A stretch of 64,000 bases of DNA, from the NCBI GenBank assembly GCA_902616725.1, contig CACMTZ010000001.1, positions 98,501 to 162,500 on the forward strand. The letters are read 5' to 3'. The stretch's first letter is position 1. Every line of letters starts with the position of its first letter. The notes beneath the pieces were generated by a model. The model was not told where the DNA came from. It did not search any database and saw only the letters and a program-made list of their open reading frames with translations. The stretch comes from an uncultured Pelagibacteraceae bacterium. GTDB taxonomy: Bacteria; Pseudomonadota; Alphaproteobacteria; Pelagibacterales; Pelagibacteraceae. Positions 8,638 through 18,245 of this stretch are shown piece by piece. The translations under genes were made by a program, and so were the position numbers.

Positions 8638-9465
8638 TTAGTCTCTTAAGAGGTCGTTAATAGAAGTTTTAGATCTTGTTTTTTCATCAACTTGTTTAAT
8701 TATTACTGCACAATACAATGAGGGTGCAGAAGAATTATTTTTATCAGGCAATGAGCCCGGAACTACAACTGAATAAGGTGGTATTTTACCATAAGTAATT
8801 TTCCCAGTTTTTCTTTCAACTATTTTAGTTGATTGACCAATATACATACCCATACTTAAAACTGAACCTTCACCAACAATTACGCCTTCAACTACCTCGG
8901 ACATCGCTCCAAGAAATACATTATCTTCTATGATTGTTGGTAAAGCTTGCGCTGGCTCTAGAACTCCACCAACACCCGAACCGGCAGAAATATGACAATT
9001 CTTACCTATCTGACAACAACTACCAGCTCTTGCAAAAGTATCTATCATCGTTCCTTCGTCAATATATGCTCCAATGTTTACATAACATGGCATAAGAACA
9101 GCATTTTTTCCGACAAATGAACCTTTTCTTACAGGTGAGTTCGGAACCATTCTAAAACCTGCTTTTTCATGATCAACTTTAGTCCATCCTGCAGTTTTAC
9201 CTTTTAGTAAATGTGATTTATCATACCAACTACTATAAGGACCATTTAAATTTTCCATTGGGTAAATTCTAAAACTTAACATTATAGCCTTCTTAAGGTG
9301 CTGATGAGTTACCCATTCTCCATTTATTTTCTCAGCAACTCTTGATTTACCACTATCTAAATCAGCAATAACTTGGTTAATAGCATCTTTTAAATTTTGA
9401 TCAGAATTTTGGTTTACCTGATCTTTATTTTCCCAAGCATCATTGATTATTTTTTCTAAAGACAT
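8638..9465 (-). CDS. dapD: tetrahydrodipicolinate N-succinyltransferase
   Basis: DapD succinylates tetrahydrodipicolinate using succinyl-CoA in the lysine/DAP pathway. The 275-residue protein has the N-terminal helical domain and a left-handed beta-helix made of hexapeptide repeats ([30 protein letters not shown]). The substrate loop [12 protein letters not shown] is clear. Length matches the family. It lies 2 bp from dapE and 2 bp from the HAD gene, in a tight operon. Confidence 0.96.
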   Translation of the reverse strand: MSLEKIINDAWENKDQVNQNSDQNLKDAINQVIADLDSGKSRVAEKINGEWVTHQHLKKAIMLSFRIYPMENLNGPYSSWYDKSHLLKGKTAGWTKVDHEKAGFRMVPNSPVRKGSFVGKNAVLMPCYVNIGAYIDEGTMIDTFARAGSCCQIGKNCHISAGSGVGGVLEPAQALPTIIEDNVFLGAMSEVVEGVIVGEGSVLSMGMYIGQSTKIVERKTGKITYGKIPPYSVVVPGSLPDKNNSSAPSLYCAVIIKQVDEKTRSKTSINDLLRD

Positions 9466-9467
9466 AA

Positions 9468-10157
9468 TTAATTACTTTTTAATAGCCTTATTTCTTTTAG
9501 AAATAAAGACAGATTTTCAATTTTGTGTGAAATAAAATCTTTGTCTGCATCCATTTTTCCAAAATGCTCATCATTAATTAACCAAACGGTTGTACAACCT
9601 CGTTTGTGACCTATACTTAAATTTTTAGCTATATCTTCAATGTAAATAGTCTCTTTTGGATCTATGCCAAATTTTTTTACCATTAAGTCGAAGGTTTCCG
9701 CTTCTGGTTTAGGTACATAACCAGCATCTTTAATATCAAAAACCTTATCTCTTCCAAATAAATCATACACACCCAAGTGAGTTAAAATATTAGCGGCATG
9801 TTCAGCACTACCATTGGTGAAGATAAATTTTTCCATATCTAATTGTTTAAGTTCATTTCTCATAATTTTATCTTCTTTCATAAATGATAAATCAATTTCA
9901 TGGACGTAAGATAAAAATTCATCTGGTGATATTCCATTGTGGACCATTAATCCTCTTAATGATGTATTATATTTATAGAAATAATTTGTTTGTAATTCTT
10001 TGGCTTTATCTTTATTAATTTTAAGTTTTTCAGATATAAATTGAGTCATCCTCTTTGAAACTTGACCAAACACACGCTCTAAAGAATAGTTATTGTGCTT
10101 TCCATAACAAACACCATCAAGATCAAGTAGCAGATATTTTTTTTCTTTTAAGTTCAT
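9468..10157 (-). CDS. HAD-superfamily pyrimidine 5'-nucleotidase-type phosphatase
   Basis: The 229-residue product carries HAD motif [10 protein letters not shown] near its N-terminus, motif II F-T-N-G-S, a lysine in V-P-K-P-E, and motif [10 protein letters not shown]. This subtype is annotated as pyrimidine 5'-nucleotidase and is often found between argB and dapD in alphaproteobacteria, as here. The open frame runs back to 10208 inside argB; the ATG at 10157, which gives an ATGA overlap with the argB stop and starts [15 protein letters not shown], is the better start. The physiological substrate is not known. Confidence 0.85.
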   Translation of the reverse strand: MNLKEKKYLLLDLDGVCYGKHNNYSLERVFGQVSKRMTQFISEKLKINKDKAKELQTNYFYKYNTSLRGLMVHNGISPDEFLSYVHEIDLSFMKEDKIMRNELKQLDMEKFIFTNGSAEHAANILTHLGVYDLFGRDKVFDIKDAGYVPKPEAETFDLMVKKFGIDPKETIYIEDIAKNLSIGHKRGCTTVWLINDEHFGKMDADKDFISHKIENLSLFLKEIRLLKSN

Positions 10158-11002
10158 TTTCTTATTAATGTACCTGATCCCTTGTCTGAGAAAATTTCCC
10201 ATAAACAAGAATGCTGTTTTGTACCATTAATTATACCTGCTGCTGTAACTCCATTATTAACAGCATCTAGACAAGCATTTATTTTGGGTATCATTCCTTC
10301 AGTAATTGTCTCATCTTTTACCATCTCTAATATTTCGGATGAGGATATTTCATCTATAAGTTTTTTTTCTTTATTTAAAACACCATCAACATTTGTCATC
10401 AAAAGCAATCTCCTTGATTTAAGAGATTTAGCTACAGCCATTGCAGCAGTATCACCATTAATATTATGTGTTTGATTATTTTTATCTAAGCCTAATGGTG
10501 AAACAATCGGTATTTTATTTTGTTGAATTATATCCAATAAAATATCGTTATTAATCTTATTTGGTAGACCAACAAAGCCCAGCTCTTTTGCCTCTGGTAC
10601 GACCTCAATAATATTATCTTTTTTAGTATGGATGGAGACCGCTTCTGTATTTTTTTTGTCCAAAGAGTTTACAATATCATTGTTAAAATCTATTAAGACT
10701 GACTCAACAATGTTTATAATTTTTTCATCAGTAACTCTTAGCCCTCTTATAAATTTTGATTGAATATTAGATTTATCTAATTCTCTCTTGATTCTCGGAC
10801 CTCCACCATGAACTACAATAACTGAAAGACCTAATTTATTTAAAATACTTAAATCAGTAATAAAATTATCAAAGATATTTCTATCTATTAAAACATTTCC
10901 TCCATATTTTATGACTATCAAGTCATTTTTATATTTTTCTATATATTTATTAACCTCATTTATTGGAGGTCCGTTTTCGGGAAGAATTTTTTTTAAGTCC
11001 AT
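10154..11002 (-). CDS. argB: acetylglutamate kinase
   Basis: ArgB phosphorylates N-acetylglutamate in arginine synthesis. The 282-residue protein has the amino-acid-kinase lysine in V-I-K-Y-G-G-N, the glycine-rich V-V-H-G-G-G-P-R-I, the N-I-N-G-D-T-A-A substrate loop, T-N-V-D-G-V-L and the G-M-I-P-K-I-N-A-C nucleotide segment. It is the first gene of the arg/dap run, 21 bp downstream of yidC. The usual alphaproteobacterial engB gene between yidC and argB is not here. Confidence 0.96.
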   Translation of the reverse strand: MDLKKILPENGPPINEVNKYIEKYKNDLIVIKYGGNVLIDRNIFDNFITDLSILNKLGLSVIVVHGGGPRIKRELDKSNIQSKFIRGLRVTDEKIINIVESVLIDFNNDIVNSLDKKNTEAVSIHTKKDNIIEVVPEAKELGFVGLPNKINNDILLDIIQQNKIPIVSPLGLDKNNQTHNINGDTAAMAVAKSLKSRRLLLMTNVDGVLNKEKKLIDEISSSEILEMVKDETITEGMIPKINACLDAVNNGVTAAGIINGTKQHSCLWEIFSDKGSGTLIRK

Positions 11003-11023
11003 TAATTTATTTTAAATTAAAGT

Positions 11024-12703
11024 TTAGGTTGTCGTTTTGACTGTTGTTCTTCTCATAATAAATACTTGCTGAGCCATTGTTAAAATATTATTAACAGTCC
11101 AGTAAATAACTAACCCACTTGGGAACGGTGCGAGTATTACAGTTAAGAAAAGCGGGAAGAAAGCAAAAATTTTAGCTTGCATTGGATCAGTAGGTGCGGG
11201 ATTTAATCTTTGTTGCACCCACATCGAAACTCCCATTGCTACTGGCCAAGCTCCAATAACCAAGAAACTTGGAACGTCGTAGGGTAATAAACCAAAAATA
11301 TTAAATATACTTGTTGGATCTCTCTCACTTAAATCATGAATCCATCCATAAAATGGCATTTGTCTCATTTCAATAGTGACAAACAAAACTTTATATAATG
11401 CAAAAAATACAGGTATTTGAACAAGAATTGGCAAACAACCTGACATTGGGTTTACTTTTTCCTTTTTGTAAAGAGCCATCATTTCTTGTTGAAGTTTCAT
11501 TTTATCATTTTTATGCAACTCTTTAAGACGAACCATTTCTGGTTGAAGAACTTTCATTTTTGCCATGCTTTTAAATGAAAAGTTAGCCAATGGGAAAAAA
11601 ACTAAACGAATACAAATAGTGATAGCTATAATTGCCAAGCCATAGTTTCCAAGTAGTTTAAAGAAATAATCAATTCCATAAAATAGAGGCTTGGTTATGA
11701 AGTATAAAAATCCCCAATCAATAACTAAATCAAATTTATCTATGTTGAGTTTTTCAGCATATCCGTCTATCACATCCACTCTCTTTGCAGCAACGATAAT
11801 TTGTAATTCTTCCTCTATTGAACTTTTTTCATTTAATGCCAAAGGATCTGTAGAAATAAAATTTGCTCTAAATTTATTTTTATAGTCGAATGTTGTTTTA
11901 AACTCTTTATCTTTTGGTGGTATTAAGGAAGTAATCCAATATTTATCACTTATCCCTAACCACCCTTTATTAGCTACTTTAGTAAACTTCTTTTCTTGAA
12001 TATCATCATAATCCTCTTCTATTAACTCATCATCTAAAGTTGCAATGAGTCCTTCATGAAGAATTAAAAAATCAATTATTTCTGGAATTTCATTTCTTAT
12101 TATTTGTCCATATGAGTAAAAATCATATTTATTATTACTCTCATTAATTATTTTTTGTTTAACAGTAAAAAGATATTTATCATCTAAAGACATTATTTTT
12201 TCAAATTTTAGGCCCTGTTCGTTAGACCATGATAGTTTTATTGGAGACCCGTCTGTGAGTTTGTTATTACCTTCTATTGACCAAATTGTATCTGAGTTAG
12301 GAACATCAACATTTTTATCAGAAGTAACAAAACCACTATCTATTAGATATCCCTCCTTAATATTTCGAGGTCCTAATAAAGTTACTCTTTTTTCATTATC
12401 AAGGGTTACTTTATAATTCTTGAAAGTTAAATCATCTATTGATGCACCTTTTAATGAGATTGAACCTATAATATTTTCATTTTCAAATTGAATTCTTTCA
12501 CTTTGTTTTAATGCATTATCTCTTGAAATTGTAATTTGTGTTTCCTTTTGTTCTAAACTTGGTGCATCACCACTTTGTTCAATTTTTTCTTTTTCAACAA
12601 TATTTTGATCCACTGTTGATTTTTCTGGAACAAAGAATAATGCCCATAAAACAATTACAGCAGATGATAAAGCTATAGCTGCTATTGTATTTTTAGAATC
12701 CAT
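11024..12703 (-). CDS. yidC: membrane protein insertase YidC
   Basis: YidC inserts and folds inner-membrane proteins alone or with SecYEG. The 559-residue protein has an N-terminal TM helix (residues about 7-25), a large periplasmic beta domain, and the conserved core of membrane helices beginning G-L-A-I-I-A-I-T with the cytoplasmic coiled hairpin M-A-K-M-K-V-L-Q-P-E. The conserved V-N-P-M-S-G-C-L-P-I-L-V-Q-I-P segment is intact. It follows yidD by a TAATG overlap, in the classic rpmH-rnpA-yidD-yidC order. Confidence 0.97.
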   Translation of the reverse strand: MDSKNTIAAIALSSAVIVLWALFFVPEKSTVDQNIVEKEKIEQSGDAPSLEQKETQITISRDNALKQSERIQFENENIIGSISLKGASIDDLTFKNYKVTLDNEKRVTLLGPRNIKEGYLIDSGFVTSDKNVDVPNSDTIWSIEGNNKLTDGSPIKLSWSNEQGLKFEKIMSLDDKYLFTVKQKIINESNNKYDFYSYGQIIRNEIPEIIDFLILHEGLIATLDDELIEEDYDDIQEKKFTKVANKGWLGISDKYWITSLIPPKDKEFKTTFDYKNKFRANFISTDPLALNEKSSIEEELQIIVAAKRVDVIDGYAEKLNIDKFDLVIDWGFLYFITKPLFYGIDYFFKLLGNYGLAIIAITICIRLVFFPLANFSFKSMAKMKVLQPEMVRLKELHKNDKMKLQQEMMALYKKEKVNPMSGCLPILVQIPVFFALYKVLFVTIEMRQMPFYGWIHDLSERDPTSIFNIFGLLPYDVPSFLVIGAWPVAMGVSMWVQQRLNPAPTDPMQAKIFAFFPLFLTVILAPFPSGLVIYWTVNNILTMAQQVFIMRRTTVKTTT

Positions 12704-12942
12704 TATTTTTTAACTTTTATTTCTTTTTTTACAGGATCAATTCCACCTTCTTTAAAAGGGTGGCATGAAAGAATCCTTTTTAAACTTAAATATCCACCCT
12801 TAAAAAAACCATAAGTTTTTAATGCCTCAATGCTATAATCAGAACAAGATGGAAAGTACCTACAAGAGTTACCTAGTAATGGACTTATTAGGTATTTGTA
12901 AGCCTGAATTAATTTTATAAATATAATTGTAAAAATGTTCAT
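12703..12942 (-). CDS. yidD: membrane protein insertion efficiency factor YidD
   Basis: This is a small 79-residue YidD protein. It carries the family pattern [10 protein letters not shown] (three Cys) with [21 protein letters not shown] and G-G-I-D-P-V. An N-terminal amphipathic or hydrophobic helix should bind the inner membrane. It joins rnpA and yidC through TAATG overlaps on both sides. The family assists YidC-dependent membrane insertion. Confidence 0.95.
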   Translation of the reverse strand: MNIFTIIFIKLIQAYKYLISPLLGNSCRYFPSCSDYSIEALKTYGFFKGGYLSLKRILSCHPFKEGGIDPVKKEIKVKK

Positions 12943-13283
12943 TATTTAATTTTTTTAAAATCCTGAAATAAGGTTTCTTTTATAATTTTAAATTCATTAC
13001 TTAGCATAGTTGACTTAGCAATAACAAGATATGAATAGTGATATTTTAGAGGTATTTCTTTAACAGCATCATTCATAATATTCCTTAGTCTCCTCTTTAT
13101 CTTGTTTCTCTTTACAGCATTTCCTATCTTCTTTTTAGTTACAAAAGAAATATTAAGTTTCTGATTATTTTTTTTATTAATATTACCAAAAAAAATTGTT
13201 ACATATCTGTTTGATACTTTTTTCTTTTTGAGCAAAGTTTTAAAGTCTTCATTCTTTGAAAGAGCAACAATTTTGCTTTTCAT
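12942..13283 (-). CDS. rnpA: ribonuclease P protein component
   Basis: RnpA is the protein subunit of RNase P, which cuts the 5' leader of tRNAs. From the chosen start it has 113 residues; the RNR-type motif [14 protein letters not shown] is clear. The frame extends to 13316, but those 11 residues overlap the rpmH coding region and are not family-like. The ATG at 13283 ([14 protein letters not shown]) leaves 10 bp after the rpmH stop. TAATG overlap with yidD downstream. Confidence 0.93.
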   Translation of the reverse strand: MKSKIVALSKNEDFKTLLKKKKVSNRYVTIFFGNINKKNNQKLNISFVTKKKIGNAVKRNKIKRRLRNIMNDAVKEIPLKYHYSYLVIAKSTMLSNEFKIIKETLFQDFKKIK

Positions 13284-13293
13284 TGAGTTGGCT

Positions 13294-13455
13294 TTATTTT
13301 CTTCTTCTTTTAACAATTGAGGATACTGTTAAATTTTTTCTTCCTCTAGCTCTTCTTCTTTTTAAAAGTTTTCTACCTCCCTTGGTTTTCATTTTTGATC
13401 TAAAACCATGGGTTCGGCTTCTTTTTTTCCTAGATGGTTGATATGTTCTTTTCAT
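13294..13455 (-). CDS. rpmH: 50S ribosomal protein L34 with a C-terminal extension
   Basis: The ATG at 13455 gives a 53-residue basic protein. It starts [10 protein letters not shown] and contains R-T-H-G-F-R-S-K-M and [17 protein letters not shown], which is unmistakable L34. Most bacterial L34 proteins have about 44-46 residues and end soon after G-R-K. Here the chain continues with [13 protein letters not shown]. It heads the rpmH-rnpA-yidD-yidC operon, 10 bp before rnpA. Confidence 0.95.
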   Translation of the reverse strand: MKRTYQPSRKKRSRTHGFRSKMKTKGGRKLLKRRRARGRKNLTVSSIVKRRRK

Positions 13456-13543
13456 AAAAGTGGTTAAATTTATATAAAATTTCGCCCTTTATAATAATTA
13501 AATATATAAATAGCAAATAGAAGATTTATAAATACCATGAACC

Positions 13544-14269
13544 ATGATGGAAAAAGCTAAGAAAACTAAAATAATAATAGGTTTATCATACTTAGTTTTA
13601 CTTACTATATTTGTGTTATTGTTTTTTTCAAAATTTAGTATCCAAGAAATAACTTCTTATGACTTCATTAAAGAAAACAGATTGTATTTTTTAAAATTAA
13701 AAAATTCTAATTTGTTTTTAATATCCATAATTTTTTTAATTTTTACAATATTATGGGTTTTTCCATTTTTAGGTTTTGGTTCTCCAATCGCACTACTAGG
13801 AGGATTTATTTTTGGCAAATGGCTGGGTACTATAATTGTGGTCATAGGTATGAGTATTGGTGCAACATTTCTTTATATTTTTGGAAACTATTTTTTAAAA
13901 GATTTTATTAGAGATAAATTTTTAAATAGATATCAAAATCTAGAGAGAAAATTTAAAAAGTCTGAATTCTATTATCTTTTAATATATAGATTTATTGGAG
14001 GAATACCTTGGCAACTTAGCTGCATTTTGCCTACAATTTTTGATGTTAGGGTAAAAAATTTTTTTTTCGCATCATTAATAGGAATAATACCTCAAATTTT
14101 TTTAGCTGTTTCTTTAGGTAGTGGTCTGGAAAAAGTAATAGAGCAAAATTCACAAGTTCCTAAAATTACAGATATAATTTTTTCACCTGAAATATATATT
14201 CCAATTTTAGCCTTTTTTAGTTTAGTCTTGATTACAATTTTTCTTAGAAAGTCTTTTTATAAAAATTAG
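13544..14269 (+). CDS. TVP38/TMEM64 family (VTT/DedA-like) membrane protein
   Basis: The 241-residue protein has about five or six hydrophobic segments and the VTT-domain signature: a proline-glycine loop (W-V-F-P-F-L-G-F-G-S-P) followed by G-G-F-I-F-G-K-W-L-G-T-I, then G-A-T-F-L-Y, and a second motif Y-R-F-I-G-G-I-P-W-Q-L near residue 150. Relatives are inner-membrane lipid scramblase- or transporter-like proteins; the function of bacterial TVP38 members is poorly defined. Two adjacent ATG codons open the frame, so the start could be 13547. The stop directly abuts the convergent tRNA-Thr. Confidence 0.85.
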   Translation: MMEKAKKTKIIIGLSYLVLLTIFVLLFFSKFSIQEITSYDFIKENRLYFLKLKNSNLFLISIIFLIFTILWVFPFLGFGSPIALLGGFIFGKWLGTIIVVIGMSIGATFLYIFGNYFLKDFIRDKFLNRYQNLERKFKKSEFYYLLIYRFIGGIPWQLSCILPTIFDVRVKNFFFASLIGIIPQIFLAVSLGSGLEKVIEQNSQVPKITDIIFSPEIYIPILAFFSLVLITIFLRKSFYKN

Positions 14270-14343
14270 TGGTGCTCCCACCAAGAATCGAACTTGGAAT
14301 TTATCCTTACCATGGACACGTTATGCCATTTAACTATGGGAGC
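14270..14343 (-). tRNA. tRNA-Thr (anticodon GGT)
   Basis: The minus strand folds as a full cloverleaf: acceptor GCTCCCA/TGGGAGC, D stem GTTA/TAAC with loop AATGGCA (G18-G19 present), anticodon stem TGTCC/GGATA with loop ATGGTAA (anticodon GGT at 34-36, A37), variable loop AATT, T stem CCAAG/CTTGG with the normal loop TTCGATT, discriminator A and encoded CCA. It is 74 nt long. U36 and A37 fit threonine. Confidence 0.9.
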
Positions 14344-14443
14344 ATTTGGATCAATTCTATTTTTATTGATAATAGAGCATTTTTTTCAAATTATTGCCTT
14401 AATTTTTTGATTAATATGATTTATATCTTACCAAGGAAATTTT

Positions 14444-14644
14444 ATGGGTATTCATTACGATTATAAATCAACCAAAAGTGCCAAGCTCATGGAAAAGCAA
14501 GCGAAAAGAGAAAGAAAACTTGCTGAAAAAAAAGCAAAAAGATTAGCAAAAGAAGGCCCTAAAAAAGATGATAATAAGGATAAAGCCTTAGATGCATCTA
14601 AACCAATAACTTTAGATTTCCTTACCAATCCAAATAAAGAATGA
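14444..14644 (+). CDS. small highly charged Lys/Glu-rich protein, unknown
   Basis: The 66-residue product has the core S-T-K-S-A-K-L-M-E-K-Q-A-K-R-E-R-K-L-A-E, one long charged helix, then a polar tail ending D-F-L-T-N-P-N-K-E. No membrane segment is seen. Its stop codon overlaps the start of the 33-residue basic ORF at 14641 (ATGA), which in turn overlaps dcd. The tight coupling makes it likely to be translated. I do not recognise the family; nucleic-acid binding is possible but unproven. Confidence 0.75.
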   Translation: MGIHYDYKSTKSAKLMEKQAKRERKLAEKKAKRLAKEGPKKDDNKDKALDASKPITLDFLTNPNKE

Positions 14645-14742
14645 TTACTAAAAATAAAAATGAGCGCCTAAGCATTGCGCTTAGGAAAAATTTAAAAAAA
14701 AGAAAAATTTTTCAAAAAAAAAATAAAAAGAAAACAAAATAA
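14641..14742 (+). CDS. 33-residue basic protein, unknown
   Basis: The ATG at 14641 overlaps the previous stop (ATGA), and the TAA at 14740-14742 shares a base with the dcd ATG (TAATG). The product contains [14 protein letters not shown] and a lysine-rich tail. From memory, short alphaproteobacterial proteins with an A-L-R-x-N-L-x-R-R-K pattern occur near murA, which would support this ORF; I could not check. Coupling on both sides is the main evidence. Confidence 0.6.
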   Translation: MITKNKNERLSIALRKNLKKRKIFQKKNKKKTK

Positions 14743-15302
14743 TGTCCATTCAGCCAGACTCTTGGATAAAAAAAATGTGTAAAGAGCATAAGATGATTGA
14801 ACCATTTTTGGATCATCAAGTCTCTGAGGGGAAAATATCATATGGACTAAGTAGCATGGGTTACGATGTCAGAATTTCTGATGAGTATAGAATATTTACA
14901 AATGTTAATAGTTCGCTAGTGGATCCAAAAAACTTTTCTGATGAAAACTTTATTGAGCGAAAGGGGCCATATTGTATAATTCCACCAAATTCATTTGTTC
15001 TGGCAAAGACCATTGAATATTTTAGAATTCCAAAAGATGTTCTTTGTATTTGTGTTGGAAAAAGTACTTATGCGAGAACAGGAATTATTTGTAATGTAAC
15101 GCCAATTGAAAATGAATTTGAAGGCAATATTGTTATTGAATTAAGCAACACAACTCCTAACCCAGCAAAGATTTATTCAAACGAGGGTATTGCTCAATTT
15201 TTATTTTTTAAATCAGATACCCAGCCAGAAACGACATATAAATCAAAAAACGGTAAATATCAGGGACAAACCACCATACAGGTTGCTAAAATAAAAAAGT
15301 AA
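14742..15302 (+). CDS. dcd: dCTP deaminase
   Basis: Dcd deaminates dCTP to dUTP, feeding dTMP synthesis. The 186-residue protein shows the family segments [31 protein letters not shown] and the catalytic-Glu region [11 protein letters not shown] with G-I-A-Q-F-L-F-F. Length is normal. It lies between two small charged ORFs and murA (3 bp spacing), all on one strand. Confidence 0.95.
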   Translation: MSIQPDSWIKKMCKEHKMIEPFLDHQVSEGKISYGLSSMGYDVRISDEYRIFTNVNSSLVDPKNFSDENFIERKGPYCIIPPNSFVLAKTIEYFRIPKDVLCICVGKSTYARTGIICNVTPIENEFEGNIVIELSNTTPNPAKIYSNEGIAQFLFFKSDTQPETTYKSKNGKYQGQTTIQVAKIKK

Positions 15303-15305
15303 TTT

Positions 15306-16565
15306 ATGGATAAATTTCTGATCAATGGTCCTTGTAAAATCAAGGGTAAAGTCTCGATTTCAGGTTCTAAAAATGCATCTCTACCAATTCTTGCAGCAAC
15401 TTTATTATTTGACAAACCAGTAACTATTAAAAATTTACCTAGAGTAAGAGATATAGATACTATGCTTAATTTATTAAAATCTCTTGGATCGAAAATAATT
15501 TTATCTAAAGACAGAAAAACTGCAAAAATTATTAATAAAAAGAATATGAAAACTTTTGCAAGTTATTCACTTGTTAAAACAATGAGAGGTTCAATATTAG
15601 TGCTAGGTCCATTAATTTCTAAATTTCATAAATCTAAAACATCTTTGCCTGGTGGATGTCTTATAGGTGCGAGACCTGTGAATTATCACCTTAGTGCATT
15701 AAAGAAGTTGGGAATGGAATATAAAATACGAGATGGTTATATTTTAGCTAAATCAAATGGAAGACTTAAAGGCAAAAAAATAAATTTTCCTAAAATTAGT
15801 GTAGGCGCTACAGAAAATTCTATAATAGCTGCATGTTTAGCTAGAGGCAAAACAATTTTAAAAAATTGTGCCGTAGAACCTGAAATTAAAGATTTAACAA
15901 AATTCTTAAGTCAAGCAGGTGCAAATATAAAATGGTCTGGAAGAACCTGCACTATCATAGGAGTAAATTCTCTCAATCAAACAAGTCATACAGTTATGGC
16001 CGATAGAATAGAGGCAGGAACTTTTTGTGTAGCGGCAACGCTTACTAAAGGTAATTTACTAATTAAAAATTTAGACCCAAATATAATTAATACCGAAATA
16101 GAGCTATTAAAAAAAGTTGGGGCAAAGATCAAAACTTCGGGTAACAAAATTTTTATAAAAGGACCTGACAAAATCAAACCTATTAAAAATATAAAAACTA
16201 AAGAGTTTCCAGGCATTCCAACAGATCTTCAAGCTCAATTAATGGTTCTAATGTGCAAGAGCGTTGGGAAAAGTTCTATAACTGAAAGTATTTTTGAGAA
16301 TAGATTTATGCATGTTGCTGAGTTGCAAAGACTAGGTGCGAAAATAAATATTCAAAATAATAAAGCTTTGATTGAGGGTAATACTAAATTTATTGGTGCT
16401 GAATTAATGTCTAGTGACTTAAGAGCCAGTGTTGCTTTGGTATTAGCCGCAATAGTGGCGAATGGTAAAAGTATTGTTGGAAGAGTCTATCACTTGGAGA
16501 GAGGATATGAAAAAATTGAAAATAAATTACAAAAAATTGGTGTTAAAATTAAAAGATTAAAATAA
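15306..16565 (+). CDS. murA: UDP-N-acetylglucosamine 1-carboxyvinyltransferase
   Basis: MurA transfers enolpyruvate from PEP to UDP-GlcNAc, the first committed peptidoglycan step. The 419-residue protein has I-S-G-S-K-N-A-S-L-P near the N-terminus and the active-site Cys in P-G-G-C-L-I-G-A-R-P near residue 117, so it should be fosfomycin-targetable in principle. Downstream genes DUF2948 and hisD follow in the usual alphaproteobacterial order. Its stop overlaps the next ATG by one base (TAATG). Confidence 0.96.
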   Translation: MDKFLINGPCKIKGKVSISGSKNASLPILAATLLFDKPVTIKNLPRVRDIDTMLNLLKSLGSKIILSKDRKTAKIINKKNMKTFASYSLVKTMRGSILVLGPLISKFHKSKTSLPGGCLIGARPVNYHLSALKKLGMEYKIRDGYILAKSNGRLKGKKINFPKISVGATENSIIAACLARGKTILKNCAVEPEIKDLTKFLSQAGANIKWSGRTCTIIGVNSLNQTSHTVMADRIEAGTFCVAATLTKGNLLIKNLDPNIINTEIELLKKVGAKIKTSGNKIFIKGPDKIKPIKNIKTKEFPGIPTDLQAQLMVLMCKSVGKSSITESIFENRFMHVAELQRLGAKINIQNNKALIEGNTKFIGAELMSSDLRASVALVLAAIVANGKSIVGRVYHLERGYEKIENKLQKIGVKIKRLK

Positions 16566-16957
16566 TGAGTAAATATTTAGCAAAAATAATTGCAAATGAT
16601 CAAGAGGGTCTACAAATGATTTCTGCTTGTAGTTCTGGCGCAAAAGTTAAAGTGACAGATATAAAGTATCTGGCATTTAATAAGGTATTTTTGTTATCAA
16701 TTGAAAGAACCAAAATTGAAACTGATCAAGAGGGTAAGAAAATCAATAGCATCTGTCGATTTGATTTTGTTGATAAAGTAAGATCAAAAAATATCAATCA
16801 ATCAAACAAAGATTTAGTTTTAGAGTTAATTGGAATTGATTATTTGAAAAATAATGATGATTATGAAATAAGTCTTATTTTTAATAATAATGCTCACATA
16901 GCTTTAACAACAGAAACTATCGAGGCGCGACTTGAGGATCAAAACGAAATTAAATAA
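16565..16957 (+). CDS. DUF2948 family protein
   Basis: The 130-residue soluble protein sits between murA and hisD, the place where alphaproteobacterial DUF2948 proteins are found. It begins L-A-K-I-I-A-N-D-Q-E-G-L-Q-M-I-S-A, with the D-x-E-G-L-x-x-I-S-A pattern of that family, and ends with I-A-L-T-T-E-T-I-E-A-R-L-E-D. No catalytic motif is evident and the function is unknown. Confidence 0.8.
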   Translation: MSKYLAKIIANDQEGLQMISACSSGAKVKVTDIKYLAFNKVFLLSIERTKIETDQEGKKINSICRFDFVDKVRSKNINQSNKDLVLELIGIDYLKNNDDYEISLIFNNNAHIALTTETIEARLEDQNEIK

Positions 16958-16959
16958 TT

Positions 16960-18243
16960 ATGAAAATATTAAATAGTAAAAATAAAAATTTCGATAAAAA
17001 TTTGGATTATTTACTTTTGAAGAGGAGAAAAAGCATTAAATCTGACAAAGTCTCTGTAACTAATATTATCAATGATGTAAAAAAAAATGGTGATAAAGCA
17101 TTGATTAAATATGAAAAGAAATTTAATCAAAATTCTACAATTATTCCTAGTGCTTTAAAAATTTCTAAGTTAATAAAGTCTTTAAATCCTAAGGTCAAAA
17201 AAGCGATCGACACAGCCTTTAATCGAATTTACAAATTTCATTCTTTGCAAAAATTTAAGAATATTTCTTATACGGATAAATTTAAAAACAAACTTGAATA
17301 TAAATATTTACCATTAGAGTCTGTGGCAATTTATGTTCCTGGTTCACTTGTATCTTATCCATCGAGTGTGCTTATGAATGCTATACCAGCAATTGTTGCG
17401 GGAGTTAAAAGAATTGTAATGATAAACCCAGGATTTAAGGGAAACCAAAATCCGGCTGTTTTATACGCAGCAAGAAAATGTAAAATTAAAGAAATTTACT
17501 CTATTGGTGGTCCATCTGCTATAGCAGCTGTTTCTTATGGAACTAAAAAAATTAAAAGAGTTGATAAAATAGTTGGACCTGGGAATTCATATGTAGCAGC
17601 TGCAAAAAAAGAAGTTTTTGGAGATGTTGGAATTGAAGGCATGACTGCAGGGCCTTCTGAAATAACTATTATTTGTGATAAATTCTCAAATCCTGAATGG
17701 GCTGCAAGTGATTTAATCGGCCAAGCAGAACATGATCCTCAAGCACAATGTATATTGATTTCAAAAGACAAAAAACTAATTAGTAAAGTCCAGATGGAAG
17801 TTTCAAAACAATTAAAAAATATTCCAAGAGAGTCTGTAGCAAAAAAAAGTTTAAATAGAAATGGAATTTTAATGTATGTAGCTAAAGATAGTAAAATAAT
17901 TAATATCGTAAATAAAATTGCACCTGAACACTTGGAATTAAATGTTAAAAACTATAAATCTTTTATACCAAAAATTAAAAATTCTGGTTCAATATGCTTA
18001 GGAAAATTTGCTGTTATGGCAATGACAGATTACAACATTGGATCAAATCATATATTGCCAACTAATGGCTCTGCTAAATATTCGAGTGGTATAAGTGTTA
18101 ATGAATTTTATAAAAGAATTTCTTACATAAACTTATCAAAAAAGGGTATTGAAAGTCTTGGTCCATCAGTTATAACTCTTGCAAATTATGAAGGGTTAGC
18201 AGGACATGCTCAATCTGTAAAAAAAAGAATAAGGAGAAAATAA
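16960..18243 (+). CDS. hisD: histidinol dehydrogenase
   Basis: HisD oxidises histidinol to histidine with two NAD molecules and a zinc ion. The 427-residue protein shows Y-V-P-G near residue 125, the nucleotide segment [12 protein letters not shown], the [13 protein letters not shown] region, the zinc-site [10 protein letters not shown] and the H-I-L-P-T-N-G-S-A segment. Only 2 bp separate it from the DUF2948 gene. infA follows 2 bp later. Confidence 0.96.
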   Translation: MKILNSKNKNFDKNLDYLLLKRRKSIKSDKVSVTNIINDVKKNGDKALIKYEKKFNQNSTIIPSALKISKLIKSLNPKVKKAIDTAFNRIYKFHSLQKFKNISYTDKFKNKLEYKYLPLESVAIYVPGSLVSYPSSVLMNAIPAIVAGVKRIVMINPGFKGNQNPAVLYAARKCKIKEIYSIGGPSAIAAVSYGTKKIKRVDKIVGPGNSYVAAAKKEVFGDVGIEGMTAGPSEITIICDKFSNPEWAASDLIGQAEHDPQAQCILISKDKKLISKVQMEVSKQLKNIPRESVAKKSLNRNGILMYVAKDSKIINIVNKIAPEHLELNVKNYKSFIPKIKNSGSICLGKFAVMAMTDYNIGSNHILPTNGSAKYSSGISVNEFYKRISYINLSKKGIESLGPSVITLANYEGLAGHAQSVKKRIRRK

Positions 18244-18245
18244 AT

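Noticed and set aside
10158..10208. N-terminal extension of the HAD gene into argB
   Set aside because: The ATG at 10157 makes the usual ATGA overlap and places the DLDG motif correctly.
13284..13316. N-terminal extension of rnpA
   Set aside because: It overlaps rpmH; ATG 13283 gives a normal RnpA and a clean 10-bp gap.
14270..14343. Integration site at a tRNA
   Set aside because: No integrase gene or direct repeat of a tRNA 3' end is seen near any of the five tRNAs.
14269..14466. 65-codon plus-strand frame across tRNA-Thr
   Set aside because: It is the antisense reading of the tRNA plus spacer, a well-known false gene pattern.
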